From Lichenostomus cassidix (lineage: Eukaryota > Chordata > Aves > Passeriformes > Meliphagidae): 64,000 nt of DNA. The stretch lies in the NCBI GenBank assembly GCA_008360975.2, contig CM039189.1, positions 15,342,056 to 15,406,055 of the forward strand, in the 5' to 3' direction. A program made the position numbers and the translations under genes. Below, piece after piece: positions 1-12,553 of this stretch (the first letter of the stretch is position 1; the number at the start of each line of letters is the position of its first letter). The notes beneath the pieces were generated by a model. That model was given only the letters and a program-made list of their open reading frames with translations. It was not told the DNA's origin and made no database searches.

Positions 1-644
1 GCCCTTCTCTCCAAAATACATCAAGACTGGAGCCCACACAGATGGGAAAAGCAAAATAAAGTCTCTGAGATCACCTGGAGACTATGTACAGCCTATATAC
101 ACAAAACTGCCAGCAATTTTAAAATAAGGGAAAAGTTTTTTAATGCTCCTGAGTTAACTCTTACAAATGCACATCTCTCTTCTGCATTCTATCTTCTAAG
201 GAAGAGCTTGGTTTATCTCAAAACTTCTGGTAAATTCTTGTCTTATACTTTCCCAAGTAAATCACTTTGTTATTCCGTATTCCACATTGATGATGGTTTC
301 ATGCATGGAAGAAGCAAAGAGGTACCAGGGAAACTAGATGAAATAAAACCCCTGTCAAGGTCACCACAGTGGGGTGTGTCTTTCATTTGCTTGAAAACGG
401 AAAATGCTTTTATGTCTGGGCCATGCTATAATTATCAGAAAGATCAGAAATTATTGCAGAAATAATTTAGTGGTGGACTGGTATTCCCACCTCAGTGTAT
501 TCTCACAGGCAACAGAACATTTCTTTCCTGACTTTAATGTTTGTATTTCTTTACATTCCACAGGTTACTTTTTAAAATGTTGCATTTAGGTCCAAGACTC
601 TTCAACTGCTCTTTGTAAGCAAATTTCCAGAGAGTAGTATGATT
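1..644. other. Non-coding stretch, no repeat recognised
   Basis: Unique AT-rich sequence. The longest open frame is 85 codons and resembles nothing known. The only motif I would point to is TCAAGGTCA at 355-363, which matches the consensus of NR5A/ERR monomeric nuclear receptors; a 9-mer can occur by chance. Confidence 0.6.
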
Positions 645-930
645 GCATCCAGAGGATTGTGGTCAACGACTCAGAGTCCCAATGGCCATCAGTGGTAAGT
701 GGTGTCCCTCAGGGGTCAGTACTGGGACCAGTGTTATTTAATATCTTCACCAATGACATAGACAGTAGGACTGAGTGCACTCTCAGGGAATTCACATGTG
801 ACACCAAGCTGAGCGATGCTGATGACACACCTGAAGGATGGGGTGACATCCAGAGGGACCTGGACAAGCTTGAGAGATGGGTCCATGGGAATTTTGCATG
901 GTTTAACAAGACCAAGGGCAAGGTGCTGCT
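645..930 (+). mobile_element. CR1 LINE fragment, reverse-transcriptase region, dead
   Basis: Internal piece of an avian CR1 (chicken repeat 1) non-LTR retrotransposon. Translated from about 659 it shows SGVPQGSVLGPVLFNIF, a hallmark motif of the CR1 reverse transcriptase, then an N-D-I-D segment, a degenerate FADDTKL box read as FTCDTKL, the TPEG turn, and an IQRDLDKLERW helix followed by FNKTKGKVLL. DNA homology seems to begin near 645 (a CAGAGGATTGTGGTCAA stretch typical of CR1) and to stop near 930. The piece is therefore 5'-truncated and has also lost the 3' end of the ORF and the 3' UTR. The conserved FADD catalytic box is altered, so the enzyme cannot be active. The open frame (659-949) is a relic, not a gene. 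The first ATG is incidental. Confidence 0.93.
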
Positions 931-2320
931 GTGTAAGTGGTTGTACTGAAATTCGCTCTTTCTCATTTATAGGCAGAACTCTCTTTCTAGAATACTCTTC
1001 CCACATCTGAAGCAACAGCTACAGCCTATAAAGGAATGAGCATTTTCATTGCTTACAAAGTGGAAAATGTAAGTGGTCACTGTAGTTCTCCCAAATACTT
1101 TGTGAAATTATTAATGTGTCAGGAGTTTGTGCCAGTGTCTCACTGCATGTTGAGAAATGATGGAAGAAACTTCTTCTTATCGCAATGAGGCCCAAAGCAA
1201 CCTGAGGGGATAAACTAAACCTTACTTCTCCCAAACAGGATGAATTCTACTTATTGTATTCCAGCCTTTATTATGTAGCTGTAATTGATTGAGTATTTTG
1301 AAAGCCATGTAAATGAGAGTAGACAAAAAGAATTGATGATTCACATTTAACAAAGTGAATTGAAGTAATGTCTGGGAGAACCAGGCTTATTAACTAACAG
1401 AACTTAGAAGAAAGGACTAAAAATATATTGTAATATGGCAAACTATTCTGAAAGTCTGTCTGAAAATAAAAACCTCTTGCAGAGCAAGAGATCCCTGTAG
1501 CTGCAAAATTTAGATTCAGGTGCGTTTACAATCACAAACAGCAGCACTTGTGCTGTACTGTTAAAGAGTCTTTTCCAGCTCAGCTTGATGGGCATGTTGA
1601 TGCAAGTTTGATAAACAAAACATAAATAATTTTGTCAGTGATGGAGATTTTAACGCTTGCTTGAAATAACTGATAATCTGGCAAAAGAGAGTTAAAGTAT
1701 TTCTGCACAGAATTTAATTTGACTAAAAACAAAAGCTGTTTATAAACTCTGAGAATGATGTTTGAAGTCCAATGAAGAAGCATTGTTTTAATGAATTTTA
1801 CAGCAACTATATAAATTGGGTTTTCACTCATACCATACTATTTTCTGTTCTCCACAAAGAAAAACAGGAAAAATGACCAGATAATTCATTTGTCATCACT
1901 GATACAATTCACACACAGGATGGGGGACAGGTGGTGAGAAAGATCTGCATATAGCTGAGAAGGCCGTAGCTGAGATGATCAGAAATCTCCCATGGAGGCA
2001 AGTCTGTGAATATATAGATAGAATCCAGGGCAATACTTTTTCTTTCATGCATCTCAATGTATTTTTTATATCTACTCCTACTCCTTCCTTCTTACTGATT
2101 TATGACACCCACTATCTCATGTCGTGTCAGAGATCGCCCTGCTTAGAAGCAAACCTCTTGTTGGAACACCATCCAGCACATGTTTTCCTGTGCAGCCTCC
2201 ATGCAGCATTTTAGCTGCCACTGCAGTGCCAGGGTCAAACATGAAGGAAGCCAGAGATGGTCCCTAGGAGGGTGCAGTTGTTTCCTGCTGCAGAGAGGAG
2301 ACGGGATGTTAAAATTCTCT
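931..2320. other. Non-coding stretch, nothing recognised
   Basis: Follows the CR1 relic. No CR1 continuation, SINE, LTR or simple repeat is visible. Open frames are 83 codons or shorter and overlap one another on both strands. GC rises slightly towards 2200-2320. Confidence 0.6.
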
Positions 2321-2321
2321 C

Positions 2322-2346
2322 AGCTCAGGCTGAGCTCAGGCTGAGC
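2322..2346. repeat. Two-copy 11-bp near-palindromic tandem repeat
   Basis: The unit GCTCAGGCTGA occurs twice head to tail and is followed by GC. The whole 24-bp array is close to self-complementary, mismatching only at the central G of each unit. Short local duplication with no evident function. Confidence 0.6.
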
Positions 2347-5300
2347 AGGGATGGCAGGGCTGTCCCACCAAAGTGGAACATCTTAGAAGGGATGCCTGCA
2401 ACACCTATGGCCTCCTGAGCTGAGATGTGCCTGGAGGAGTTCCACATTTTGCTCAAACCAAGACACCAAGATGTGTCATTAGTACAATTTCTACTGGTGA
2501 TAGTCACTACTGTTGCAGATGCTCAGCAAACTGCCTCTGTGCTTTTAGCTGCCCCTAGTATTTCAGCTGCTTGGCCCAGCTGTGGAGAACAAGCAAGAGT
2601 GATTTCTGCATTTTCAGACAACTGCAGTGCAGAGATTTGCAAATGTGCATTGGCCTTCAGCAACAGATGAAAAGAGATGGGGACTGCCCAGGTGGCAGAG
2701 CAAAGGTGCAGCACAGGGTCTTGCTCTCAAGCATGGCAGCTGCACAGTGGAGAATCCCTTAATGTCATATATTACTGAGTGAGCATAAATAGATTTAGCA
2801 AAGACAAAATGCAAGGGGACCTAAGCTGCACTCAGCATGCCTCCTTTCCAAATTCAGCAGTGCAGCTGGAGGCTGAGGCTCTGTTAGGAAGTGGTAGAAA
2901 GGGTCTCACACTTGCTAATGTAGATGCATGCATAGTGTGGGAACAGACCTTGTGCAAGACAAAATTTCCCCACCCCAGATTGAGAAGTAATATCTCATGT
3001 TTCATCTAGATTTTCTCCCTCTGCTTTCTGCTTTGATTTTTCTTTCCTGCTGCTCTTGTAAATCTGGATGTCTATGAAATAATATTCCAGACAGTCTGGG
3101 GAGCTGTAAGTATTGAATAATTAGTTAATGGGTTGTGCTCTAAGAATAACAAAGTTTTATCAGTGTCAGGCAATGTGACTTTTACCATTTTGGGGATGGG
3201 GAAGTAATATCTATGCTCTGTTAGACATTTTTATGCCATGTTGGACAGCTACAAAGGCACACATTTTTACTAGAATCATGATACTAGATTCTGATTAAAA
3301 CTGAAACACATCAGGAATCATCTGATTTTGTTGCATAAATATTAAATAGGATTTTCTTAAAAATAGCCAAACTAGTCACATCTTAAGTGCCTAAAATGGG
3401 ACATGTGATTTCAAAGTGCTGAGTGTTGATTAAAAAAAGAAAGGGAAAAGCATTTTTACCCTGAGAAGTGGATTGTGTGCCCTCTCCAACATTAATTTTC
3501 AATTTTAAATGCAAGGCAGATTAATATTTATTTGTGAGTGGGGTCTGTCTGTGTCAGGCAACTTCTTCATGCAGTTTAGAGATAATTATTGTAGTTCAAT
3601 ATTTTCTATTTTGTCACACATTCATTCTTTACATTTCTTGGGGTTTTACCCTACCAGTAAACATAAGGAACATTTCTGAGCTGCAACCACAGGGGACATG
3701 CAATTTCAAAAAGGGCAGAGACAGATGGAAAAAGTGGAGTTTCAGCCTTTACAGATGAGAATGTCTGTCCATTTAATAATAATAAAAAAGACACCCAACT
3801 CAAAAATATTTTCAGAATATTGACGTCCCAGCAATAGCTTGCAGGATCTATGGGGGAGTGAAGAATTATTCTATGACCAGCAACAAAAGTAGTGGCCCAA
3901 GGACCAAGCTGCCACTTGATAGCTGCATACAAACAAAGGGCCAGTGCAAGGCTTAGGTTTCTCTTACTTGCTTCTTTACAATAAAGGAAATAATTGTTTA
4001 ATGGTAAAAAACTAGGAACTCAAATAAAACAGGAAAAAGGATAGAAGGGAAAAAAGATGGGCAAAGAAAGGCTGGGGTAATGAGGGAAGCTCACTTCACT
4101 GTCACTAGAAAGATGTCTGGGCAAATAAAGACATTTCTGCTGTCCCACTTACCCATTTGCATTTCTCCCCTTTCTTCACAAACATACCTGAACAGTGGTT
4201 CCCTAGCTTTGGTGTCTGTTCTCTTCTCATTCTTGGGATGGCCCTGGATGAGGCTATACTGTACTTGCTTCCAGCAATTAAAATAACATTGCCTTGAGCT
4301 GAATTTGTTAGCTCAGAACACAAGATAGGAGTGTGAGTGGAAGAAAGGAGTCACTTTTGTCTCTCCAGGCCTCTTCACTGTTGCCCCTTGCTGCCTCTCT
4401 GTTCCCAGTGGCATGAAAGCCTTGTCCAGCCTCAGTGATCTCACTGACAGACTGCAGTGGTTTTCCCACTGCTGGGGAGTTTTTCAAACCAGTGGCCCTC
4501 CAGACACAGAGCCCTACTTCAAGAAGCTACAAAATGCTCACTGTCATCGAGCCCTAGAGGCAGAGTGAGCCCTGGAGGCCCAGTGATTTCTGGGGCTTTA
4601 CTGTGTCCTGTGAATCACTGCAGTGGGTTTGCTGGACAGCAGCTTCTGCTGTTGTTTCTAGAGAGAGCTGTAAAGGCATTCCCTCTCTGGGAGAGAATCA
4701 GTGCTTTCATGGCCTGAGCCTTAAGGCCAAACTTGCTGCAAACTGCTGCATATTAACCCACAGAAGATGGGACACTGGTGGTTTTGCACAAGAGCACAGC
4801 CTTCACACGAGTCCCTGCTCTGGTGCTGTCAGGGTGCCTGTGGGATGACTTGAGGGGCTTGTAAGTAGAGGCATCTCTGTGGAAACTGCTAGGAAGTTTC
4901 ATTCTGTCCATTTCTACTGCTTTGGACTTCCTGCAAATAGGTTTTTAAGGAGATGGTAGAAAAGACCTATCCAAGACTATGTCTTGTCCACCAAAAGTGA
5001 GAATATATTTTCCTGTCCCTTACCATTTCCTCTGTCTCTCTAGATTTTTCCATTACAGTGTTCCAGTAGATCTCCTTTCTCTCACTGTGGCCTTTTCAGC
5101 AGGATCCCTTACAGTCTATCAGCTAGAAAGTGCCCTTCCTTCCATGAGTCTCGGCTTGCTCTTCTCCTTTGCTACAATTCACCTAATCTCTACTTATTAA
5201 GGTAAAATTAAAAAATATGTAACTTGCATTACATACTCACAGGAAAGCCTGTAAATTCTATTAAAAATACAAATTTGGGGAAAAAATGGAAACAAAGAAA

Positions 5301-6100
5301 AGAATTTAAATGAGTTACTTAAAAGGTTTGTGAAAGTGTGAAAAGATTTACTTTGGTTGTCCAATATTTGTCATTCATTTAATCAATTAATTTACTTCTC
5401 ACAGCCAAAACACTGCCATTAAAAAGGCTTACTCAGATGCTTTACGCTGTTCATATTGATTCATTTTCAGTGAAAATATCAATATCTTTGTATAGATCTA
5501 GACCTTAAAGTTACTTAATTATTGATTGAGAAACAGTTGCTCAGACTGAGGAGGCATATTTCTGCTGTGTTCGATGATAATAAGAACCCAAACTTTTGCA
5601 TGAACAGACATTGTGTAGGACCATCTTTGTTCACTGTATTACTTGTCAGAGGGGAGCAGAAGTCTACCAAAATGACTTTTCTGTGACCTAGTGTGGTCAA
5701 CACTTCCCATTCCTTTCATGAACTATTGAAAACTAAATTAGAGAGCTGTGTACCTTTTTCAGTAATTGTTTCTTACTGTCACTCTGAAGACAGAATGAAC
5801 TTTCCTGGTGTAAACTGCAATGGTAAATAAAACATTCAAATGATGTTGCTTTAGCAGCAGTTTTTGAGCGTAGCTTTGAAGCATGAGGACTTTAATATGT
5901 TGTGATATAATTGATTTAAACATTTGGTGGTTTTGGTGGCCTGTGATTTCTGCTGAAACAACTGGTAGGAAAATCTTTGTAATCAGGAATTGGAAATGAA
6001 AAAGTTTGGAATTTCATGTCAGATTGTATAGGTAATTTATTGGTTTGTAATAAAACTGATTGGCGGGGGAAATAGCAGTCTTTAATTTGCAGATACCAAG
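2347..6100. other. Non-coding stretch with only low-complexity patches
   Basis: No gene or repeat family recognised. A purine-rich patch lies at about 4020-4085, and A-rich sequence at about 5200-5300. Open frames reach 93 codons at most and several overlap on opposite strands, for example around 2425-2814. The 4450-4860 part is richer in G+C but has few CpGs and no frame resembling a known protein. Confidence 0.55.
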
Positions 6101-6191
6101 CCATAGCATAACTTGGGTAGGAAGGGACCTTAAAGATCAACTAGTTCCAAACCCCTTGCCCCACTAGATAAGTTGCTTAGGAGGACCCCAT
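6101..6191 (-). mobile_element. CR1 3'-end fragment, antisense
   Basis: The plus strand reads as the reverse complement of the common avian CR1 3' UTR: a TTGGGTAGGAAGGGACCTTA segment, then AAGATCAACTAGTTCCAA, then a degraded ACCCCTTGCC and CCACTAGATAAGTTGCT. It is missing about ten bases of the usual CCATGGGCAGGGACA part, so it carries an internal deletion. Very short CR1 3' ends like this are the normal product of 5'-truncated insertion. It is not from the same insertion as the element at 645-930, which has the opposite orientation and a different part of the sequence. Confidence 0.88.
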
Positions 6192-6220
6192 CAGTTGTCA
6201 GTTGTGGGATGATTTCTATG

Positions 6221-6272
6221 TTAAAAAAAAAAATTAAATCTGGTTTTGTTTAATTTTTTAAAAAAAAATTTA
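6221..6272. repeat. A/T homopolymer-rich patch
   Basis: An A11 run at about 6223-6233 and an A9 run at about 6260-6268, each next to T-rich sequence, just beyond the CR1 relic. Simple low-complexity DNA. Confidence 0.7.
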
Positions 6273-9085
6273 AGAAGTACCTGAATGACCAGAGTTGATT
6301 GACTCAAAATGCGCAGACATGCTTATTGGTAAAAATGTCACATTTACAAAATGTTGTATCTGACATTAACCAGACTTTACTGTCTGTCTGTGAAGGGATC
6401 ATTTTCAGTAGTTCTTGAAGTGTGATGGACCAGTTTGAAAATGCTGGGAGCTCTACAAGACTTCACTGCATCCAGGATGAACAGCAGTGGAACATTGTTC
6501 TGGGAGAATGCAGGGAGTTGAACTGGAGATCAGTTCCATTGGTGTTGGCAATGCCAAGGTCAGTGTATCTATCCTGACCCCATGGGTCCCTGGAGAACCC
6601 AGTCACTGTTACTAAAGGCCATATCAGCCTCATAAATTTTAGGCCCTTGATTCTGCAAAAAGTAAACTGGTCATAAATGGAAGGCCCTTGATCTCACATG
6701 TAAACAAGAGCAGTGTGCAACTGGGTCAAATGAAGTTGTGAGCTGCTGATGTTTCCAACAGGTAAAAACACCACCATTAGCATGGCTTTTCCCTGGATGT
6801 TCTGCAGTTTTAGAGGTTTGACAATATTGCATTCAGAGGCATGACAACATGAATTTAGGTAAGTAAAATATAGTTTAATAGCATTTAAAATAATCTGGTT
6901 GCCCTGCAGCATATATAATTACTACAGATAATAGTATATAAAAAATAGAAAAATATGAGAATAGATAGATTTATTCTGCTTTTGCATATTCTACAACTCT
7001 TTATGAAAAACAGAACATTTAAAATGGAAAATTGCAAAGTTCTGAGGCATCAGATCCATAGGACCTGATCTTGCATGAAATTATACTGTTTGTTGTTCAA
7101 TTGTTAGAACACTCATTAAAAAAAAAGTCCCACTGTGATAAAGTAAAGGTATCTGTGTAAAACTGGCATGTGATCAGAGTCAGGCCAGGTTACTCTATTC
7201 TGCAAGTCAGCCAAGAAGATGGTAGATAATCTCTTTTCACAGGTAAGGAATGATAGTTGTACAACATAAGGATTGCTTAAGCCATACCCAGTATATCAGC
7301 CTGTTTATAGTATGTCTTCATAGCAAATCCTCAATTTCAAATGCCACAATGAGAACCAAGAGATTAAATTTGTGCTTTAATTTGTTTTGGGTTTGTAATG
7401 TCAATTTTCTATTGATTTTAATTACATGTCATTGAATTGTGTGTTGCAAATCGCTCGCTCTGGCTGTGTGAAGGGCGCAAAGCATTCTTTTAGGAGGATC
7501 ATACTCTCCCATGACTATTTTCCATATCCACTTTTGCCTGCACATGCCTCTTCCCCCCTTGGAGTTCATACACAGAGTCATGTGGTACTCTGGCCACCCT
7601 TTGTTAATCAAAAACATTACAAATATGACCTGTATGTTGGCATCTATATGGGTTTGAGGCAAATGGAAATATCATTGACAGGGCACACACAGGAGTTTCT
7701 TTTTAATCATGCTGGGGAATAACACTCATTTTAATGAAGAACATGCACTTTATTTTACCCTATGCCATGCATCAAAGAAGAAGCCTCCATGAGCACGTCA
7801 AGCACAGGAAGTAATTGGGTTTGGAGCAGTGTGCGGAAACTGCCTCAGAAAAATTTTCTTAGTCTTGATGACTTCTTTTGCTATTGCTGGTGTCTCTGGA
7901 GAGCATATAATTTTTTTTTTCTTGCATGCAAAGATGAGAAAAAGTGATTGGAGACTTTAAAAAAGGGACTAACTGCTAATGCCTGTATTCAATGAATTCT
8001 CAGTTATTGAGAGCTGGGAGGTAGATCCAAAGCACAAAGACTACTTCCTGCATGGGCCCATTTTTTCCATAATACTCTAGGAGAAGCAGGCCAGAGATTA
8101 AAGGAAAGTTTAAATTGACTCAAATTTTTCAACACTGGCCAACTTGACACAGATGGCCTGTTCCTGAAAGGAGTCTAATTTCTTCATCATCAGCTGAAAA
8201 ATTCTCTCAGTGTCTCCTTGTGTAATATCCATGTACTCTGGTGACTCCCTGGGTTACCTGAAAAATAATTTGTTAAGGAAAACCTATGCAGCGAACAGTT
8301 TGTTCAATTTACTAATTTTTACTTAGTCTTTATTTTGAAAATTCGCCAAAGTTACTAAATTCCCACATGGTTCTTTCTCTTTCACTGTCGGTGTGTTGGT
8401 GATCCTGTGTCTTTGTTGGCTCTGTTCAACAGATGAAGAAGCAGTGTCTGTACCGAGACGTTCTTTCAACAGTGATCCAGAAGTGAGAAAGCCCTGTACA
8501 AACAATTGTATTCTCCTAAAATCCTTCAGCAAGTTGAATATTTTAAAAAAATCACAAGTGTCTAAACAGAGATTTCCCATATAATGAAGTGGCTATTTTC
8601 CATATATCTGGAAGGCAGTGGCTGCTTGGAAGCAGGATATTCTTAGGACCTGATTTACAGATAACCTAGGTATGGAAAATGTGAGTCTATTGAGCATCTG
8701 ACTTTTATATCACTTCAAATGATTATTTGTGCCTACAGGTACCTTACTTTGCACCTGACAGCATTCTAAGGCTGTGTATAAATTATGAGCAAAGTCATGC
8801 ATCTGTACATAAGCCTTTAACATGTTTACTACTCATTGCTGTGATGAACATGTTTCAGCTAACATGAAGGGGTTTGCCTCAGATAACCTTGTTGTTTTGG
8901 ATGTTTTAAAACTCACTGTTAAATCTTAAATGCCAAAAAAATGAAGTGAGTAAAACTGCACAGCTTTCTGACTTCAGGAGAGAGAGCTGATTTACACCAG
9001 CTGAGAATCTGATTGTTGCTTTTGAGCTATCGTAATTGCTTAAGTGAAAAAGACAAAGTAATTGGTGCAAACTAATACAACTGAT
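6273..9085. other. Non-coding stretch, nothing recognised
   Basis: AT-rich unique DNA. A T10 run occurs at 7911-7920. Open frames are 98 codons or shorter; the two longest (7426-7722 plus and 7429-7662 minus) overlap on opposite strands, which argues against either being real. Confidence 0.55.
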
Positions 9086-9089
9086 GGAA

Positions 9090-9360
9090 AAAGATTCAGT
9101 GTTTGTCAATACCAACTATGCTATGGAGAACTTGATCAATGAATTAGTCTATCAATTAATTAGCCTAGGCAGAAAATGACTCCCTGTACTGTTAGTCCAT
9201 GAAAAGATCAATAAAGTCAAATGTCTAGTTTAGTGTTTCTCACGTAATGATTACATTATGAGAAGAATAAAAACAATGTTTATACTGTTTCAATTACAGT
9301 TTTCAAGTGTTCAATTAACAAAAAGATACCCAGATAGTCCTGTTAGAAATATAAAAAGCA
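9090..9360. promoter_or_regulatory. Candidate conserved non-coding element, homeodomain-site rich
   Basis: A dense run of TAAT/ATTA cores: CAATTAATTAGCC near 9153-9165, an imperfect palindrome CTCACGTAATGATTACATTA running on into TGAG at about 9239-9262, and CAATTAC and CAATTAAC near 9293 and 9313. Such clusters are typical of developmental enhancers bound by homeodomain proteins. What is seen is motif density; enhancer function and conservation are inferred. AT-rich neutral DNA also throws up TAAT, so confidence is low. Confidence 0.3.
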
Positions 9361-12300
9361 CAAATTTCAGGATTTTAATGCTGTAAAGTTGTTTGTCCTC
9401 CTGTGTATGTAAACTGCATCTTCAAGGGACTGATATTCTTATAAAGAAATTATTGTGTGGTATAAGGATTCACATATGCTGAGCAACCATTTTGTCAGTT
9501 CTGTGTGGGAAATTGTGGCGAGAACGTCTGGCTTTTAGGGCAAATCCTTCGTTTTGGCAGGGGCTAGACTGAGCCACCTTTCTGGGATGACTTTGGCAGT
9601 TCACAGCTGTTGTTGTGTCATCATCAGAAACACACTGGGCAGAAAACTGAGAACTCAACCTTTTTCTGTTTTAATTGGCTGCCGTCTTATTATTTCTGCT
9701 AAGTGTGGCCTGGTCACTCACACTTTGAATTTTGCATATTTATAATTGACTTTACAGCAAAAATAAGCAAATACATCTTCTGTTACAATCTGGTAAAGTC
9801 CCTAATTATGAAGCCTTTAAAGTCTGGCTGTTTGCCCTGTAGTATGAAAGAGAAGCAGCCGTTCTTGCTTTCATGCACACACATTTGGTGGGTATGAATT
9901 TTAAAAGTATGCTTTGCACTACAGAATAAAAAGAGTTTTAGATATCTCTGTATAAAATGCAAGAAGGGATAATAATGTGGAAACTGAAGTAACTGGCTAT
10001 TAGTCAGGCTTGGAGGCTGATGAAAGCAGACTTTGCGAAGGGGAACAAAAAAATGTCCAGATTACCTGAAAATAAGATTTTACTGAAAGGAAAAATTTGT
10101 TGCAGTAATCCTGTGATAATCTGCTGTGATGAATAATAAACATACAGCAAATATCAAAATAAGACTATCTGCAGTCAGTGAATAATTACTGCTTTGAGAT
10201 GATCTAGGCTTTGTTGAACATGTAGATTACTTTTAATGTTGGAAATAACCTTTTACCTTTTTCAGTCTGTTTCCAGACTACAATGCTATCTTTAAAAGCT
10301 TAGTCTTTTGCAGAACAATGATGTGTTACTTCATGCTTCATATTCCAGTATCAATTTTTCTATTAAAAATAGATTCAATTTTAAGTAACTAGTGATGATA
10401 TGTTCAATATGAGTTAGCTGGATGAAAAATTAATGTTGGCAGTACTCCTGTTTTGCAGGGATTAGCTGAACTAGCCAGGCTAAAATTCAAATATGCCTGC
10501 TTTTCTCAGTTTCAGCATATTCTGCCTAAAACGTGCCCTTTGTACAGGCTTTAAGGTATCAGGAATAAAATAATGCCTCACTTCAGAGTAGGGAATGGTC
10601 ACTTCCAAGCTGTTGCACAGGGAGTCATAGGAGAAATGTGGGGACCCCACCCCACTCTGTGTCCTCCAGAGTGCCCAGAGTTGAAATGGGCTCCCATGCA
10701 TATTGGCACTGTGCAAACATGGTGCTGTGTTACCTCTTTGCAGGAGATGTCTGAAGCCTACAGAACAGCCTCTCAGCAGATGAAGAATTGGTGCTACAGG
10801 GAGTATTTAGCCTATTTATAACCTAAATATATTCAGCCTAGTTTTGTCTGGACAACTCTTCTGGCACAAAGGAGGTAAAGGCAGACAATCACACAGACAA
10901 TCCTTTCCTCCAAAATTCACAACATATGCTAAGGTCATGTTCCTAAAATACAACATTGTCTCAAGGATTGCCTGAGTTGGAACAAGGCAGTAAACTTCTA
11001 CTTACCTGGCTCACTTCCCTGATGAATGTCTCTATAAGGACTTCTCCCAATCCACACCCAACAGAGCATGGCATGTGTTTCCTGACAGTGAATATCTGCA
11101 GGTTAAGAAAAACCCCTTGTTGGATTTACATAGCCTTGATGGATTTAATATCCCACAACAGTTCCTATAAGAACATGTTAAGTCTGGAACTTTTTTTGGA
11201 GTGTGAAAGAATTGGCTCCTTTGCACAACATTGTCAGCAGGACATTTTTAATGCAGATGTGGCAGAGGTGCAGGTCTAGGGATCCTTCTCTCATAATGGT
11301 CCTTTATGAGGCTAACCCATATTCATGGCTGCCAAATCCTTAATTCACAGTGTCACTAATCCTGACATGTATTATCTGGGTAAAATTTTAAGTGGTATTA
11401 AACCCCCTGATGAGGGCACTGCATTTTCTTAACAACCAACACATTCTAATGCAGCTACAGATAGATGAAGTAGAGATTCTTACTCGTTTATAATTTCTGC
11501 GCCAGTCTTTACACGGACACTTCTGGAGACACCAGCTTGCATGTCAAAAGGTAAGAGGCTATTAATTTTTTTTAAAATTTATCAAAAATCATGTGAGAAA
11601 GAGATGTTTTTCTGTGTGTGAATCAGAGTAAGAATCTAACTAAATATGCCTAAAGCCAGCCAGGAGGGCAGGCAATCTGGCTGCAATCCCTGATCACCTG
11701 CAGCACATATACACATCTATCTGGCTTTTCAGAAGAAAGGGATACTCCTCATCTATAGGTAAAGAGGTACCTTGAGAACTCATGCAGCACATTAATAGAG
11801 ATCTAGTTTTCTCTAAGAGTGGTCTTCTGCTTGAGTCTGGGACTTCCACTGCATAAAACGGTAGAATGCTGGCTCACCAGATCTGAGCAATCCCAGAGGT
11901 GGTTTAAGTAGCAATGCAAAGGAGTTCAGCTTCTTCAGGCTTTGATATTTGAAGTCAGCCTGTGGCAGCTGCAGAGATGGCAGCTGTAGGGTGCTGTATG
12001 TGATGCAAACATTGGAAAACATGGGCCCAACTCCTTTCCTATTCAGGAAGGCTCACTGGTGTCACTGTCATGAGTTTGCATTGGAAGGGACAAGGATCCC
12101 ACACTTGGTTCACCAAACCTTTCCAGTCACTCTTCATATTAAGGTAGCTCTCATGTCCCATTTATGGACAAGGACCAGCTTGTGCTTGGCACTGACCATG
12201 AAACTCTGAGCCCCAAAGAACAGAGGGCTGTCTGCTAGCCCATGAAGAGGGCAAGGGGCAAGGGAACATGCCTCTGATGGGACAAGAGAAAGCCCCAAAC

Positions 12301-12530
12301 CCTGCAGTCTTAAGCATGCCAGCTCTCTAAATGTCTTTCTTTTTTTGGTAATAGGCCAAGTAGAGTTTTTTAAGGAGGAATTTGAAGATCAGTAAAGTAA
12401 CTTTACTGCTGTTTACAGAGAGCCTTTCTGCAGGCTGACCTACCACCTGTGGAAACCAGAGAGTAAGTAATAATACCACAGATGGAGTCATTCTCTTGGA
12501 ATTTATGATTTTTTCGGTTGGGGTAGGGTT
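9361..12530. other. Non-coding stretch, no repeat recognised
   Basis: Unique sequence. The 10060-10300 part is AT-rich with several TAAT-type cores (ATAATAAAC, GAATAATTACTG) and could be a weak regulatory element. The longest frame here is 107 codons (10956-11279) and is not recognisable. The 11560-11580 stretch is a T/A-rich patch. Confidence 0.5.
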
Positions 12531-12553
12531 TTTTTGGGTTTTTTTTTTTTTTG
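12531..12553. repeat. T-rich homopolymer tract
   Basis: T7, then GGG, then T14, followed by GGTTGGGG. The neighbouring GGTTGGGGTAGGG and GGTTGGGGCAGGG on either side are near-identical, so the T/G-rich segment (about 12515-12570) looks like a small slippage duplication. Confidence 0.75.
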
